Shown here piece after piece: positions 5,329 through 10,888 of a stretch of DNA of 10,945 nucleotides. The notes under the pieces are model-generated. The model searched no databases. It had not been told where the DNA came from and saw only the letters and a list, made by a program, of their open reading frames with translations. A program made the position numbers and the translations under genes. Where the stretch lies: positions 1 to 10,945 of the forward strand of contig JAQVXM010000015.1 in assembly GCA_028709185.1 (NCBI GenBank). Direction: 5' to 3'. Within the stretch, counting starts at the first letter, position 1; each line of letters opens with the position of its first letter. The stretch comes from Minisyncoccota bacterium (GTDB lineage Bacteria > Patescibacteriota > Minisyncoccia > UBA6257 > XYB1-36-10).

Positions 5329-5937
5329 TTAGTTTTCGGATAAAGTTTTAAATTCAGAAATAATCATCTCCCCATTGTCATTTTTGAAAGGAAGATCGTT
5401 TTTTTGATCAAATTTTTTATCGCCATCATCAAAAAAAACAAGAGCATAGTATTTTTTTCCAGATACAGTTTCTCGCAAAAGCTCTACCGTCTGATTTTCA
5501 TAAGAACCAAGCGAAAGCCAGAGAGCGCCAAGAATATTCCCCATTTTTCCATCTAAATCTTCGCGGATAACAATCCAAGAAGGAGCAGAAAGGGAAACGG
5601 AAGAAATAGAAACAGAAGAGCCAGACAATTGATTTTCAACCTTCAAAAGATAAGGAGAAATTTTATTTTTTATTTCCTGATCTTCTGTTTTTTCTTCAAG
5701 AACTAAAGAATCATCAATATTTCCTTTCTTTTCATAAATAAACCAATAAGCACTAAAAATAATAACAATCAAAGAAATAACAGATAAAATCCACCAGATT
5801 TTTCTATTATTTTTAGAAAAAATGCTTGTTTTTGAAGAATCGGAAAAATTCATATTTTCGATTTTAACCGATAGATTTTCTTCTTTTTCGCCTTCGTTAT
5901 TTTGATTGTAATTATAAAAATTGTTTTCGTTATCCAT
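5329..5937 (-). CDS. Membrane-anchored protein with a DUF7282-like outer domain
   Basis: The first 45 residues are hydrophilic, Asn- and Glu-rich and presumably cytoplasmic. One membrane segment (about 47-68, IWWILSVISLIVIIF core) follows, then a linker and an outer beta-rich domain (about 110-198). That domain has the order Ala-Pro-Ser-Trp-Ile-Val-Ile-Arg-Glu-Asp-x-Asp-Gly, Gly-Asn-Ile-Leu-Gly, then Phe-Phe-Asp-Asp-Gly-Asp-x-x-Phe-Asp with a following Asp-Leu-Pro-Phe. From memory this is the pattern of DUF7282, a domain of archaeal and CPR surface proteins. The Asp-rich loop could bind calcium, which is inference. The gene has no Shine-Dalgarno before its ATG. It ends in a strong terminator and precedes the GT-C-like gene, in keeping with a cell-surface locus. 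Confidence 0.75.
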   Translation of the reverse strand: MDNENNFYNYNQNNEGEKEENLSVKIENMNFSDSSKTSIFSKNNRKIWWILSVISLIVIIFSAYWFIYEKKGNIDDSLVLEEKTEDQEIKNKISPYLLKVENQLSGSSVSISSVSLSAPSWIVIREDLDGKMGNILGALWLSLGSYENQTVELLRETVSGKKYYALVFFDDGDKKFDQKNDLPFKNDNGEMIISEFKTLSEN

Positions 5938-5953
5938 AAATAAAAATAAATTA

Positions 5954-5981
5954 ATTATTAAACAGGACTTTTATTTGCCAA
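5954..5981 (-). promoter_or_regulatory. Likely promoter of the DUF7282-like gene
   Basis: TTGGCA (5981-5976), a 16-nt spacer and AATAAT (5959-5954) on the minus strand. Transcription would start near 5947, leaving a leader of only about ten bases, which fits the missing Shine-Dalgarno before the ATG at 5937. Confidence 0.5.
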
Positions 5982-6065
5982 AATCATAGACCTTTATTTA
6001 AAAAAAGAAAAGGGGTAATAAAAAAGTTTTAATAAAAATAATTCAAATCAAAAAAAGAGGAAAAT

Positions 6066-6094
6066 TTGACTAAGAGAGAGACGGTTGCTTAAAT
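6066..6094 (+). promoter_or_regulatory. Promoter of tRNA-Pro
   Basis: TTGACT (6066-6071), a 17-nt spacer and TTAAAT (6089-6094). The start is expected near 6101, about 15 bases before the mature tRNA 5' end, leaving a short leader for RNase P. Confidence 0.65.
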
Positions 6095-6115
6095 TAAAAG
6101 TGAAAGTTAGTAAAA

Positions 6116-6189
6116 CGGGTTGTGGTATAAAGGTATTACGCACGCTTCGGGTGCGTGTAATCCGGGTTCAATTCCCGGCAACCCGACCA
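6116..6189 (+). tRNA. tRNA-Pro(CGG), CCA encoded
   Basis: Acceptor CGGGTTG (6116-6122) pairs perfectly with CAACCCG (6179-6185). The C1-G72 pair with A73 is characteristic of bacterial proline tRNAs. The anticodon stem is CACGC/GCGTG with loop TTCGGGT: anticodon CGG and G37, as expected for proline. The T-arm is CCGGG/CCCGG around TTCAATT and the D-loop carries GG. The D-stem has only three firm pairs (GTA/TAC), the fourth being T-T. CCA is encoded at 6187-6189. No clear terminator hairpin follows. Confidence 0.96.
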
Positions 6190-6251
6190 ATCTGATAAAG
6201 CGTGGGAAGAGCGCGGATAGTAACAAAAATAAAGAGTCCTTAAGTTGTAAC

Positions 6252-6683
6252 TTAGAAAGCGCCAGTGGAATTAAAGCCGCCGCGAGAAAGATTTGTCATT
6301 TTATCTATTTCTTCCCATTCGACAAGTTCATGTTTTTCAAAAATTCCCTGAACGATTCGCTCCCCTTTTTCAACAATAATCGGAGAGGAAGTAAAGTTAT
6401 AACATGCGGCTTTAATTTCATCTTCTTCGCCACAATAGTCGGTATCAATTACGCCGACACTATTAGCTAAAAGAAGTCCCTTTTTGTGCAAACCGCTGCG
6501 AGCAAAAATTTTCAGAGAAAAACCAGCGGGAACTTTAACGATGATGTTTAAAGGAATATAACCGACGGCTAGAGAAGGAATAATGACTTCTTCACGAGAG
6601 GAAAGATCAAAAGCAACAGCGCCTTTTGTTTTATATTCCGGCAAGGGAATATTTTTGTCGATCCGCTTAATAATAATTTTCAT
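6252..6683 (-). CDS. dut: dUTP diphosphatase (dUTPase)
   Basis: Hydrolyses dUTP to dUMP and pyrophosphate, keeping uracil out of DNA and supplying dUMP for dTMP synthesis; trimeric and cytoplasmic. The 143 residues have the five family motifs in order: AVAFDLSS (22-29), FARSGLHKKG (60-69), and GVIDTDYCGE (77-86) with the general-base Asp80. Then come GERIVQGIF (107-115) and the P-loop-like tail RGGFNSTG (134-141). Motif 3 is odd: Cys84 stands where Arg or similar is usual, and an acidic EEDE follows. Motif 5 is one glycine shorter than the common RGxGGFGSTG. There is no Shine-Dalgarno; the promoter at 6717-6690 places the predicted transcript start on the A of the ATG, so the mRNA is probably leaderless. 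Confidence 0.95.
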   Translation of the reverse strand: MKIIIKRIDKNIPLPEYKTKGAVAFDLSSREEVIIPSLAVGYIPLNIIVKVPAGFSLKIFARSGLHKKGLLLANSVGVIDTDYCGEEDEIKAACYNFTSSPIIVEKGERIVQGIFEKHELVEWEEIDKMTNLSRGGFNSTGAF

Positions 6684-6689
6684 AGAATT

Positions 6690-6717
6690 ATTTTATATTA
6701 TTTAAAATAAAGAACAA
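6690..6717 (-). promoter_or_regulatory. Promoter of dut, placed for a leaderless mRNA
   Basis: TTGTTC (6717-6712), a 16-nt spacer and TAAAAT (6695-6690) on the minus strand. Six bases separate the end of the -10 from the ATG at 6683, so the +1 position falls on the A of the start codon. Confidence 0.6.
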
Positions 6718-6774
6718 CCTACTAAAACTTTTGATATTTAATATTTGCTTCATTTATAAAAAAGATAAAAAATA

Positions 6775-6797
6775 TTCCCCCGATTTTTTCGGGGGAA
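6775..6797 (-). terminator. Intrinsic terminator of the 62-aa gene
   Basis: TTCCCCCGA (6775-6783) pairs over 9 bp with TCGGGGGAA (6789-6797) around a T5 loop. On the minus strand it is followed by TATTTTTTATCTTTTTT. It begins six bases after the stop of the 6803-6991 gene and insulates it from dut. Confidence 0.88.
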
Positions 6798-6802
6798 AAT
6801 AT

Positions 6803-6991
6803 TTAACAAGAAGATATAAAAACCGAGCCTTTTGAAATATTGCAGGAAAAATTACCAAAAGACGGTTTAAGAACTTTTGTCATCGCTTTTTCAGCTTCAT
6901 CCCGAATTCTCTCCCGCTCTTTAAGCGGAAGATGTTCGGAAGCTCGAACAGCAAGAAGAAAGGCATAAATAGCTTCTTCTTTATTTTTCAT
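6803..6991 (-). CDS. Orphan 62-aa protein ending in Ser-Ser-Cys
   Basis: The ATG at 6991 has GGGAGGTGA (7004-6996) upstream, an 8-of-9 match to the full anti-16S complement and the best ribosome binding site in the window. Residues 1-41 are helical and charged (EEAIYAFLLAVRASEHLPLK, then a run of Arg and Glu). Residues 43-62 are short, polar and non-helical (SFGNFSCNISKGSVFISSC) with Cys50 and a C-terminal Cys62. The two-part layout could be a helical body with a small beta tail or a modified tail; nothing more is supported. It begins 24 bases after the stop of cca, has a possible promoter within the end of that gene, and has its own terminator. No family recognised. Confidence 0.75.
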   Translation of the reverse strand: MKNKEEAIYAFLLAVRASEHLPLKERERIRDEAEKAMTKVLKPSFGNFSCNISKGSVFISSC

Positions 6992-7014
6992 AAAATCACC
7001 TCCCTTTTTATATG

Positions 7015-8499
7015 CTATTTTATATAATGCTTGCTTTTTATTTCTTCGTCAACAGCAGCTTCAAAAGCGGCTTGTTTCTTTTTTGATTCAACCATCAGAG
7101 CCGCTAATTCTTCATCGGATAATTTATTCAATTCTTTGGCGCGTTTCTCAAGTATTTTTTTATCGTTTTTTTCAGGTGCTTCCATAACTTCATCAAGAAG
7201 AGCATTTAAAATCATGCCGATTTTTGGAGAAGGATTAATTTTAAGAAGCTTCATAAGATCGTGGCCATTTATCTTGAGATTTTTAGGAGAAATCGGATCA
7301 TGACGAACTTTTTCTATCATATAAAGAAGATGCCGAAGCTTATAAGGAAGAGCTTTAGGGACGCCCGAACCAATGCGGTCGGCCTCACGAAGTTTAATAA
7401 GGTCGTCTAAATGTTCGAGGCCAACACGAGCAACGAGACGACGAACGCCGGCATCGGTTACTTCTCCAACTGCGTAGTTAAACATATGAAAACGAACAAG
7501 ATGGCGAACTTTATCTATTATTTTTTTAGAAAAACAAAGACGAAGGAGAGCGGCGGAAGCCATTTTGGCTCCAACAATTTCGTGAGCGTAAAAAGTGGCA
7601 TTTTCTCCAGAGCCTTTTTTAACGCGAGGTTTGCCGATGTCGTGCAAGAGAGCGGCGAGACGGAGTTCCAGATTAAAATCTTTTTTAACAGCGTAATCCA
7701 AGGAGCGAAGAGAGTGTTCAAAAACATCATAAATATGATGTTTATTTTGGGAAATTTTATCCCCTTCCAAAAGTTCGGGCAAAACAAATTCAAGAAGACC
7801 GGAGTCTCTTAATAAAATAAGACCTTTTGAAGCACCGGGAGACATAATCATTTTTTCAAATTCTTCGCGTATTCTTTCTTCTGAAATTTTTTTGAGAAGT
7901 TTTGAATTTTTCTTTAGAGAAGAAAAGGTTTTATCTTCAATAACAAAATCAAGTTCAGAAGAAAAACGCACAGCGCGAAGAAGACGGAGAGCATCTTCAG
8001 AAAATCTTTTGTCGGGAAGGCCGACAGCGCGGATTATTTTTTTATCCAAATCTTTCAAACCGCCGAAGGGATCAACAAGAGAGTCGCTTGCTATAGATTC
8101 AGATTTTTTTGTTTTTAAAGAAGATAAATCGAGAGCAATGGAATTAATAGTAAAATCACGGCGAGAAAGATCTTCCTTAATAGTTTCGGCAAATTTGATT
8201 TCATTAGGATGACGAAGATCGGTATATTTTCCTTCCAGACGAAAGGTGGTAATTTCAATTATTTTAAGACGCGGGTCATCAGAACCGCTTTTAACAGCAA
8301 CGGTGCCAAAATTATTTTCATAAACAGAATCAGGAAAAATTTTTTGGATTTCCTCGGGGCGGGCATTAGTCGCTATATCCCAATCTTTCGGTTCACGTTT
8401 TAAAAGAAGGTCACGAAGAGAGCCACCAACAAGATAAGCCTTAAAGCCGGCTTCTTTGATATTTTCAGAAATTTTTTCTATTTCTTTTGGAAAAATCAT
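7015..8499 (-). CDS. cca: CCA-adding tRNA nucleotidyltransferase with HD domain
   Basis: Adds or repairs the 3' CCA of tRNAs from CTP and ATP, without a template. The N-terminal class II nucleotidyltransferase head has LVGGSLRDLLL (23-33), DWDIAT (39-44) with metal-binding Asp39 and Asp41, and RRDFTINS (113-120). The neck follows, with EDALRLLRAVRF (168-179) and EERIREEFEKM (207-217). After this comes an HD phosphohydrolase domain: HHIYDVFEH (254-262), LLHDIGK (284-290), HEIVG (306-310) and a later RFH (336-338). The 494 aa fit the CCA/HD subfamily. The C-terminal 70 residues are a charged helix. A poly(A) polymerase cannot be excluded by motif alone, but two neighbouring tRNAs lack an encoded CCA and need this activity. 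No Shine-Dalgarno precedes the ATG. The gene lies just downstream of, and on the same strand as, those two tRNAs. Confidence 0.93.
   Translation of the reverse strand: MIFPKEIEKISENIKEAGFKAYLVGGSLRDLLLKREPKDWDIATNARPEEIQKIFPDSVYENNFGTVAVKSGSDDPRLKIIEITTFRLEGKYTDLRHPNEIKFAETIKEDLSRRDFTINSIALDLSSLKTKKSESIASDSLVDPFGGLKDLDKKIIRAVGLPDKRFSEDALRLLRAVRFSSELDFVIEDKTFSSLKKNSKLLKKISEERIREEFEKMIMSPGASKGLILLRDSGLLEFVLPELLEGDKISQNKHHIYDVFEHSLRSLDYAVKKDFNLELRLAALLHDIGKPRVKKGSGENATFYAHEIVGAKMASAALLRLCFSKKIIDKVRHLVRFHMFNYAVGEVTDAGVRRLVARVGLEHLDDLIKLREADRIGSGVPKALPYKLRHLLYMIEKVRHDPISPKNLKINGHDLMKLLKINPSPKIGMILNALLDEVMEAPEKNDKKILEKRAKELNKLSDEELAALMVESKKKQAAFEAAVDEEIKSKHYIK
7024..7052 (-). promoter_or_regulatory. 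Possible promoter of the 62-aa gene, inside the end of cca
   Basis: TTGACG (7052-7047), a 17-nt spacer and CATTAT (7029-7024) on the minus strand, giving a start near 7017 and a leader of about 25 nt with the strong ribosome binding site. The -10 element is only four of six, so co-transcription with cca remains possible. Confidence 0.4.
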
Positions 8500-8505
8500 T
8501 TTATA

Positions 8506-8521
8506 AAGATTAAATAATCTT
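8506..8521. promoter_or_regulatory. Inverted repeat just upstream of cca
   Basis: AAGATT (8506-8511) and AATCTT (8516-8521) form a perfect 6-bp inverted repeat with an AAAT centre, seven bases before the cca ATG. It could be an operator or a small hairpin over the start region. In AT-rich DNA a chance match is quite possible. Confidence 0.25.
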
Positions 8522-8571
8522 ACTACCTTGATATTTTAATCTCAAAAATCATTAATAGAAATATCTTGCGG

Positions 8572-8643
8572 TGTTCCCGGAGGGATTCGAACCCCCAATA
8601 CGTGGTTCGAAGCCACGCGTGATATCCATTTCACCACGGGAAC
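8572..8643 (-). tRNA. tRNA-Arg(TCG), CCA not encoded
   Basis: Acceptor GTTCCCG (8643-8637) pairs perfectly with CGGGAAC (8579-8573). The D-stem is GTGA/TCAC and the D-loop has GGA, so A20, a bacterial arginine identity element, is present. The anticodon stem is CGTGG/CCACG with loop CTTCGAA: anticodon TCG, codon CGA. The T-arm GGGGG/CCCTC has one G-T pair. The discriminator is A (8572), but the next bases read CCG instead of CCA. A UCG arginine anticodon is unusual: most bacteria read CGA with an inosine-modified ACG tRNA. Confidence 0.95.
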
Positions 8644-8663
8644 ATAAAATCATTAAACAATAA

Positions 8664-8692
8664 AAAATAAACGAGGGCAAATATAATATCAA
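8664..8692 (-). promoter_or_regulatory. Possible promoter of tRNA-Arg
   Basis: TTGATA (8692-8687), a 17-nt spacer and TATTTT (8669-8664) on the minus strand, giving a start near 8657, about 14 bases before the tRNA. Co-transcription from the tRNA-Lys promoter is the alternative. Confidence 0.5.
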
Positions 8693-8720
8693 TTTCACAA
8701 TATAAGTAAAAAATAATCGG

Positions 8721-8793
8721 TCCCCCGTGTAGGATTTGAACCTACGACCTTCTCCTTAAGAGGGAGCAGCTCTACCAACTGAGCTAACGGGGG
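8721..8793 (-). tRNA. tRNA-Lys(CTT), CCA not encoded
   Basis: Acceptor CCCCCGT (8793-8787) pairs perfectly with ACGGGGG (8728-8722). The D-stem is GCTC/GAGC with loop AGTTGGTA. The anticodon stem GCTCC/GGAGA has a G27-A43 mismatch at its outer pair, and loop CTCTTAA gives anticodon CTT (codon AAG). The T-arm is GTAGG/CCTAC around TTCAAAT. A73, a lysine identity element, is at 8721. The following bases are CCG, so the terminal A is not encoded. Confidence 0.96.
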
Positions 8794-8815
8794 AAATAAA
8801 AAATGACCAATTAAA

Positions 8816-8844
8816 ATAATAAAGCTAAAATGATTAGTTGTCGA
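8816..8844 (-). promoter_or_regulatory. Promoter of tRNA-Lys
   Basis: TCGACA (8844-8839), a 17-nt spacer and TATTAT (8821-8816) on the minus strand, each one base from consensus. The start is expected near 8809, sixteen bases before the tRNA. Confidence 0.7.
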
Positions 8845-8895
8845 TCATAAAAATTCTAAAGGCAAAAAAGAGAAAAAGCAAACAAATTCCATTAA

Positions 8896-8924
8896 TTGCG
8901 CAGAAAAAAAAGATAGTTTAGAAT
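8896..8924 (+). promoter_or_regulatory. Promoter of the PurF-like gene
   Basis: TTGCGC (8896-8901), a 17-nt spacer and TAGAAT (8919-8924). The start is expected near 8931, giving a leader of about 38 nt that contains AAGGAG (8956-8961). The rest of the 8794-8968 gap is AT-rich and holds only this promoter and that of tRNA-Lys. Confidence 0.65.
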
Positions 8925-8968
8925 GGTGGTAAAAAAAAGCAGTTTGAAAATAAAAAAGGAGAAAAAAG

Positions 8969-10381
8969 ATGGGAGCTTTAATGGCTTTAAGCGTAGGAGA
9001 GAGTTATGCCGAAGATTTTGTGAAGGATTTATATTGGAGCACTTTTTATCTGCAACATCGAGGCCCGGAATTTGCAGGACTTGCAACACGAGACAGAAAA
9101 GGAAGTTTAAAAGTTGAAGTCTGTAAAGGATCTTTCAGATATAATTTTGAAGGCAAATTGAAAGACTTTTACGGGCCAATTGGAATCGGGCATATAAGCG
9201 CTCTTAATCCAGAACCAGTTCATATTGGAACAACTTTTTCTTCCACTTTTCCGGAGGCGATGATTGGCTATGTTGGAAGTATTGAAAACGAAAAAGAGTT
9301 GAGAAAAAAACTCAAGGAGGAAGGAATTATATTTAAAGAAAAAGACTGCACAGCAGATTTGTTGGGGATGCTGATCGCTTCAAGCGGTTGGGAAAAGGAG
9401 AAAACCACAGAAGAGAATTTTTTGAAAGGGTTACAAAGAGTAAATCAAGAAACCAAAGGTTCATTTGCAATAGCGATTTTAACTCATGAGCAGATATTTA
9501 TTGCTTGTAGTCCGGATGGACGCCAAACTATTGTTTTGGGAGAAAAAAAAGGAGCAATAATAGCGGCTTCGGAATCAACCGGATTTTACAATCAAGGTTT
9601 TAAAATAAAAAGAGACCTTGAGGCTGGCGAAGTGATAATGCTTAGAGACGGAGAAGAAAAAAGAATCGGCATATTGCCTTTAGCAAAAAGAAAGTTCGCG
9701 GGACCTTGCGTTTTTAAGTTGGTTTATACAGCCGGACCTTCAGCTATTATTTATGGAAAGTTAGCGGCTGATGTCCGTTTTAACTTGGGGATTTGTTTGG
9801 CAAAAAGGGATGTTGACGCTGGTTTTATTCCGGATAGAGTGGCTCCAGTTTCCGGTTCCGGACTATATGGATCGTTCGGATATTTGAATTATTTTCTTTT
9901 AATGGCAAATCAAGGAAAGATAAATAAGATTCCTTTTTTTGACCAGCCGGTAGTTAAATATTCTCACTCTCAGCGCAGTTTTACACCAGCTGATCCGGAG
10001 AAAAGGAAGGAAGAGGCCCACAAGAAACAAATTCCGATACAATCAAGCCGATATCATGGCTTAATAGTCGTAGCAGTTGATGATTCAATTGTGACTGGAC
10101 TCCAAAGCAGTAGCGATTTAGTTCCAAAGTTTTTTGCCTGCGGATTCAAAGAAGTTCATTTTCGCATCACTTATCCGCAAATTGTTTCAATCTGCTGCTA
10201 TGGAAAAGCAAACAAGGACAAGAAAAAATTAGCCGCTCTTAGCGGTGAACGAGTGCGAACAGAAGAAGAGATGGCTGAAATTCTCGGGGTAAATTCCTGC
10301 CATTTTAATAAAATTAATGATCTGGCATGGGCAGTGGGATTACCAATCGGGCAATTTTGCTGTGATTGCGCAAAATTGTAA
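8969..10381 (+). CDS. PurF-like protein with degenerate active sites
   Basis: The 470 residues follow amidophosphoribosyltransferase (PurF) along the whole length: a class II glutamine amidotransferase half (1-235), then a phosphoribosyltransferase half. The landmarks QHRG (29-32), SPDGRQ (181-186) and CVFKLVYTAGPS (247-258) align, but catalytic features are missing. The nucleophile Cys that should follow the start is absent (MGALMAL; the ATG is fixed by AAGGAG seven bases upstream). The RYxT segment is HISA (75-78), HNGN is YVGS (101-104) and the DTE segment is TAD. In the second half the PRPP loop keeps VDDSIV (370-375) but then reads TGLQ instead of RGTT; the VPDSG loop is PVSGSG (293-298) and the NRYxGRTF loop is altered. 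The four cysteines that bind the Fe-S cluster in the B. subtilis enzyme have counterparts: C247, C409, C464 and C467. So it is probably not an active PurF but a paralogue with a changed role. The frame is intact, with its own promoter and terminator. Confidence 0.85.
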   Translation: MGALMALSVGESYAEDFVKDLYWSTFYLQHRGPEFAGLATRDRKGSLKVEVCKGSFRYNFEGKLKDFYGPIGIGHISALNPEPVHIGTTFSSTFPEAMIGYVGSIENEKELRKKLKEEGIIFKEKDCTADLLGMLIASSGWEKEKTTEENFLKGLQRVNQETKGSFAIAILTHEQIFIACSPDGRQTIVLGEKKGAIIAASESTGFYNQGFKIKRDLEAGEVIMLRDGEEKRIGILPLAKRKFAGPCVFKLVYTAGPSAIIYGKLAADVRFNLGICLAKRDVDAGFIPDRVAPVSGSGLYGSFGYLNYFLLMANQGKINKIPFFDQPVVKYSHSQRSFTPADPEKRKEEAHKKQIPIQSSRYHGLIVVAVDDSIVTGLQSSSDLVPKFFACGFKEVHFRITYPQIVSICCYGKANKDKKKLAALSGERVRTEEEMAEILGVNSCHFNKINDLAWAVGLPIGQFCCDCAKL

Positions 10382-10393
10382 TTTTGATTTAAC

Positions 10394-10422
10394 GCTCCGA
10401 TATTTTTATCGGAGCTTTTTTT
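10394..10422 (+). terminator. Intrinsic terminator of the PurF-like gene
   Basis: GCTCCGATA (10394-10402) pairs perfectly with TATCGGAGC (10407-10415) around TTTT, followed by seven T (10416-10422). It begins 13 bases after the stop. The convergent EamA gene ends at 10424, so the hairpin may also help end that transcript, although no T-run follows on its strand. Confidence 0.92.
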
Positions 10423-10423
10423 A

Positions 10424-10849
10424 TTATAGAAGAAGAATTGATCCGATAATAAGAAGAATGAGGCCGATGATATTTTTTAAAACAAGATGTTCTCCTAAAA
10501 AAACGACAGCAAGAATGATGGCAAAAGCCACACTTAAACGATCAAGAGAAGCAACGCTTTTTACAGGACCAAATTTCAAAGCATAAAAATAAAAAAGCCA
10601 AGAAAGGGCTCCAGCGACTCCTGCTAAAATTATAAAAAGAAGAGGTCTGGAAGAAATTTGGCTAAAAAGAGAAAATTTGCCGAGAAAGAAGGAAATAAAA
10701 ACGAGAAAAACAGCCATAATAACGGCACGCAAAGTAGTAGCCAGAGTAGAATCAATTCCTTGAACACCAATTTTACCAAAAATAGCGACAAGAGAAGCAA
10801 AGAAAGCAGAGAGAAGAGCAAAAGAAATCCAAATTAAATTTTCAGACAT
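10424..10849 (-). CDS. Half-size EamA/DMT-family membrane transporter
   Basis: The start is ATG at 10849 (MSENLIWISF): a longer reading from TTG at 10885 would begin in the -35 box of the gene's own promoter. The 141 residues contain one EamA unit with five likely membrane segments: about 5-25, 34-57, 68-87, 94-110 and 116-140. Typical features are Phe-Ala-Ser-Leu-Val-Ala-Ile-Phe-Gly-Lys near the N-terminus, Ala-Leu-Ser-Trp-Leu-Phe-Tyr-Phe-Tyr-Ala-Leu in the middle and Phe-Leu-Gly-Glu-His before the last helix. Usual EamA proteins have two such units, so this one should pair as a dimer, as small-multidrug-resistance proteins do. The substrate cannot be predicted. No Shine-Dalgarno; the mRNA is predicted to be leaderless. 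Confidence 0.9.
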   Translation of the reverse strand: MSENLIWISFALLSAFFASLVAIFGKIGVQGIDSTLATTLRAVIMAVFLVFISFFLGKFSLFSQISSRPLLFIILAGVAGALSWLFYFYALKFGPVKSVASLDRLSVAFAIILAVVFLGEHLVLKNIIGLILLIIGSILLL

Positions 10850-10855
10850 AATAAA

Positions 10856-10885
10856 ATTATAAAACAAGCGAAGAAGAAAAAGCAA
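10856..10885 (-). promoter_or_regulatory. Promoter of the EamA gene, placed for a leaderless mRNA
   Basis: TTGCTT (10885-10880), an 18-nt spacer and a perfect TATAAT (10861-10856) on the minus strand. Six bases separate the -10 from the ATG at 10849, so +1 falls on the A of the start codon, as for dut. Confidence 0.7.
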
Positions 10886-10888
10886 AAA

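Noticed and set aside
6241..6254. TAAGTT-GT-AACTTA inverted repeat at the end of dut
   Set aside because: A 2-nt loop cannot close without losing pairs, the stem is A/T only and it overlaps the stop codon; at best a very weak terminator.
6120..6470. Plus-strand open frame of 116 codons starting in tRNA-Pro
   Set aside because: It starts inside a tRNA and runs antisense through the conserved dut gene.
7411..8212. Several plus-strand open frames over cca
   Set aside because: All are antisense to a full-length conserved enzyme with every motif in place.
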